60,917 nucleotides of DNA, taken from contig JAEUHH010000087.1 of NCBI GenBank assembly GCA_016795505.1, forward strand, positions 1 through 60,917, given 5' to 3'. This DNA comes from Verrucomicrobiales bacterium (GTDB lineage: Bacteria > Verrucomicrobiota > Verrucomicrobiia > Verrucomicrobiales > DEV007). Below are positions 59,735 to 60,917 of this stretch, piece after piece (the stretch's first letter is position 1; every line of letters starts with the position of its first letter). The notes beneath the pieces were generated by a model, which had not been told where the DNA came from, did no database searches, and worked only from the letters and a program-made list of their open reading frames with translations. The translations under genes and the position numbers were made by a program.

Positions 59735-60622
59735 ATGAAAAAACCCCGTCCCCTCTCAACCGCCGCCCTCGCCCTGCCCCTCATCGCCGCTCTCGGCTGC
59801 CTTTCCACTGGCAACGGAAGGGCCGACGAGGCGCTGAGCCGATCGCTGACTCACTTCGTGTCGTTCGACAAAGGCTTCACCGCCGATTTCTCCAAGGGCG
59901 ACAAGACCTGCTATCTCAAAAAGGGTGCCGAACTCGTTCCCTGCCAGGAAAGCGATGAAGTGAAGCTCGCTCCCGATGCCGGTCGTTTCGGCGGCGCGGT
60001 CTGGTTTCCCAAAAAAGGCGCCACCCGGCCGCTCTGGCTGGGCCAGAATGTGCTCGGCTACAATGACAAAAGCTGGAGCACCACCGTGTCCCTCTGGCTG
60101 CGGCTCACCCCCGATGAGGACCTCGAGCCCGGCTATTGCGACCCTGTCCAGATCGTTGGCGACGACACCAAGAAGGGTTTCATCTTTCTGGAATGGTCCA
60201 AGGACCACAATCCCCGCCATTTCCGTTATGCCATTCGTCCCCTGATCGAACTGTGGGATCCCCAGGGACTCGGCTGGGAGGGCATTCCCGATGAAAAGCG
60301 GCCCATGGTGCGGGTGCTCAATGCCCCCTTTTCCCGCGAGCGCTGGACCCACGCCGTCTTCACCCTCGACCGGATCAACGACAAAGCCGCCCCGCCCTCC
60401 GGCACCCTCTATCTCGACGGCAAGAAGCAGGGCCGCATCGACGGTCACGATCTCACCTTCGGTTGGGACCCCGCGTCCGTGAGCCTCGTCATCGGCGCGG
60501 CTTACGTCGGCCATCAGGATGACCTCGCCGTTTTCGACCGCGTCCTCACGGATGACGAAGTGACCCGCCTGTTCCAGTTGAAAGGCGGCGTGCGGGAGTT
60601 GATCCCCGCCGACAAGCCTTGA
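59735..60622 (+). CDS. Secreted LamG-domain protein
   Basis: A 295-residue protein with a signal peptide; the hydrophobic core ends at GCLSTG, which includes a possible lipobox-like LGC. The LamG-like core spans about residues 50-285 (YNDKSWSTTVSLWLRLTP, WTHAVFTLDRIN, DDLAVFDRVLTDDEV), the pattern of concanavalin-like carbohydrate-binding modules in Verrucomicrobia. No catalytic residues are visible. Divergent from the amidohydrolase gene. Confidence 0.85.
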   Translation: MKKPRPLSTAALALPLIAALGCLSTGNGRADEALSRSLTHFVSFDKGFTADFSKGDKTCYLKKGAELVPCQESDEVKLAPDAGRFGGAVWFPKKGATRPLWLGQNVLGYNDKSWSTTVSLWLRLTPDEDLEPGYCDPVQIVGDDTKKGFIFLEWSKDHNPRHFRYAIRPLIELWDPQGLGWEGIPDEKRPMVRVLNAPFSRERWTHAVFTLDRINDKAAPPSGTLYLDGKKQGRIDGHDLTFGWDPASVSLVIGAAYVGHQDDLAVFDRVLTDDEVTRLFQLKGGVRELIPADKP

Positions 60623-60690
60623 CGCCAGGTCGCCCCGAGATTCCCCATTGGACAACCCCATCCGGAGTTGTTCGAGGTGGCGCATCCAAC

Positions 60691-60737
60691 CCCGGCGTTT
60701 CACGCCGGGCTATTCATGGAGAATCCCTCCGGGATTC
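60691..60737. repeat. REP-like pair of hairpins at the right edge
   Basis: CCCGGCGTTTCACGCCGGG (60691-60709) has perfect 8-bp arms. GAATCCCTCCGGGATTC (60721-60737) has perfect 7-bp arms. The pair resembles REP/BIME elements. The remaining bases to the window end (60738-60917) show no gene. Confidence 0.6.
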
Positions 60738-60917
60738 AGTCGAGTTCGTCATCCGTTACCAGCCGCCTCAGAAAGTAAAACACAGCCGTCCCACAGCAGG
60801 GACGCGATTGAGGCTGAAAAGCGGGCTGGCGCCCTTCGTTCCCCTGCCACTCGGTAGGGGTGTATGAACAAAAAACCGCCAGCCCGATCCAACGTTACCG
60901 TCCTCCAGCAATTGCTC

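Overview
The window looks like a chromosomal segment of a high-GC (about 65%) member of the Verrucomicrobiota. The evidence is family content rather than a marker gene: a Tat-exported Gfo/Idh/MocA oxidoreductase, a CxPxR sulfatase, a sialate O-acetylesterase, a CE15-like glucuronoyl esterase, LamG and SHD1 proteins, an ECF sigma/FecR pair of the Planctomycetes-Verrucomicrobia type and a 1321-residue multidomain secreted protein. No rRNA, tRNA, CRISPR array or intact insertion sequence was found.

Layout. 0-7 kb: metallo-beta-lactamase-fold hydrolase, Gfo/Idh/MocA protein, ECF sigma factor with FecR-like anti-sigma, a BON-like lipoprotein and a Cys-rich permease. 7-16.8 kb: LMW phosphatase, an alkaline-phosphatase-superfamily protein, CE15-like esterase, NRAMP-like transporter, a 21-bp minisatellite, alpha/beta hydrolase, SRAP (HMCES/YedK) protein and a squalene-hopene-type cyclase. 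16.9-22 kb: feoA-feoB-accessory operon, then two SLBB polysaccharide exporters behind a good sigma70-like promoter. 22-30 kb: moxR-LRR-cNMP operon, potBCD without potA, a PQQ-propeller protein and a sulfatase. 31-34.5 kb: an accessory region with a ribbon-helix-helix protein, a YgjP-like metallopeptidase, a DUF2235 hydrolase, a DUF1016 nuclease and two broken hsdR fragments, so probably a decayed type I restriction locus. 34.7-44.6 kb: lipocalin, sialate O-acetylesterase, RND efflux pump, photolyase, Bcp peroxiredoxin and PgsA. 44.7-48.2 kb: a lower-GC SLOG-like/four-TM protein convergent with a formylglycine-generating-enzyme-like protein. 49.4-52.3 kb: fucU/rbsD with a TIM-barrel hydrolase, and a hicBA cassette bracketed by a 75-bp direct repeat. 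52.3-54.2 kb: divergent ECF sigma and MerR/CarH-like regulator with an ordered set of operators. 54.3-60.6 kb: amidohydrolase plus a giant secreted protein ending in an azurin domain, then a LamG protein.

The most unusual signals are the following. (1) A 22-bp tandem repeat family is present at seven loci; one array lies in frame inside the cyclase gene as exactly 66 bp. (2) A TIM-barrel/LamG/propeller/azurin fusion carries all four type 1 copper ligands. (3) A hicBA insertion regenerates the 3' end of its host gene through a 75-bp duplication. (4) A SLOG/four-TM candidate effector stands alone. (5) An 11-bp-spaced operator, repeated three times, sits at a MerR/sigma divergent promoter. (6) Palindromes proliferate inside the DUF1016 gene.

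Family assignments come from motifs and memory of the families, without database searches; starts were chosen by signal peptides, domain starts, overlaps and start codons.
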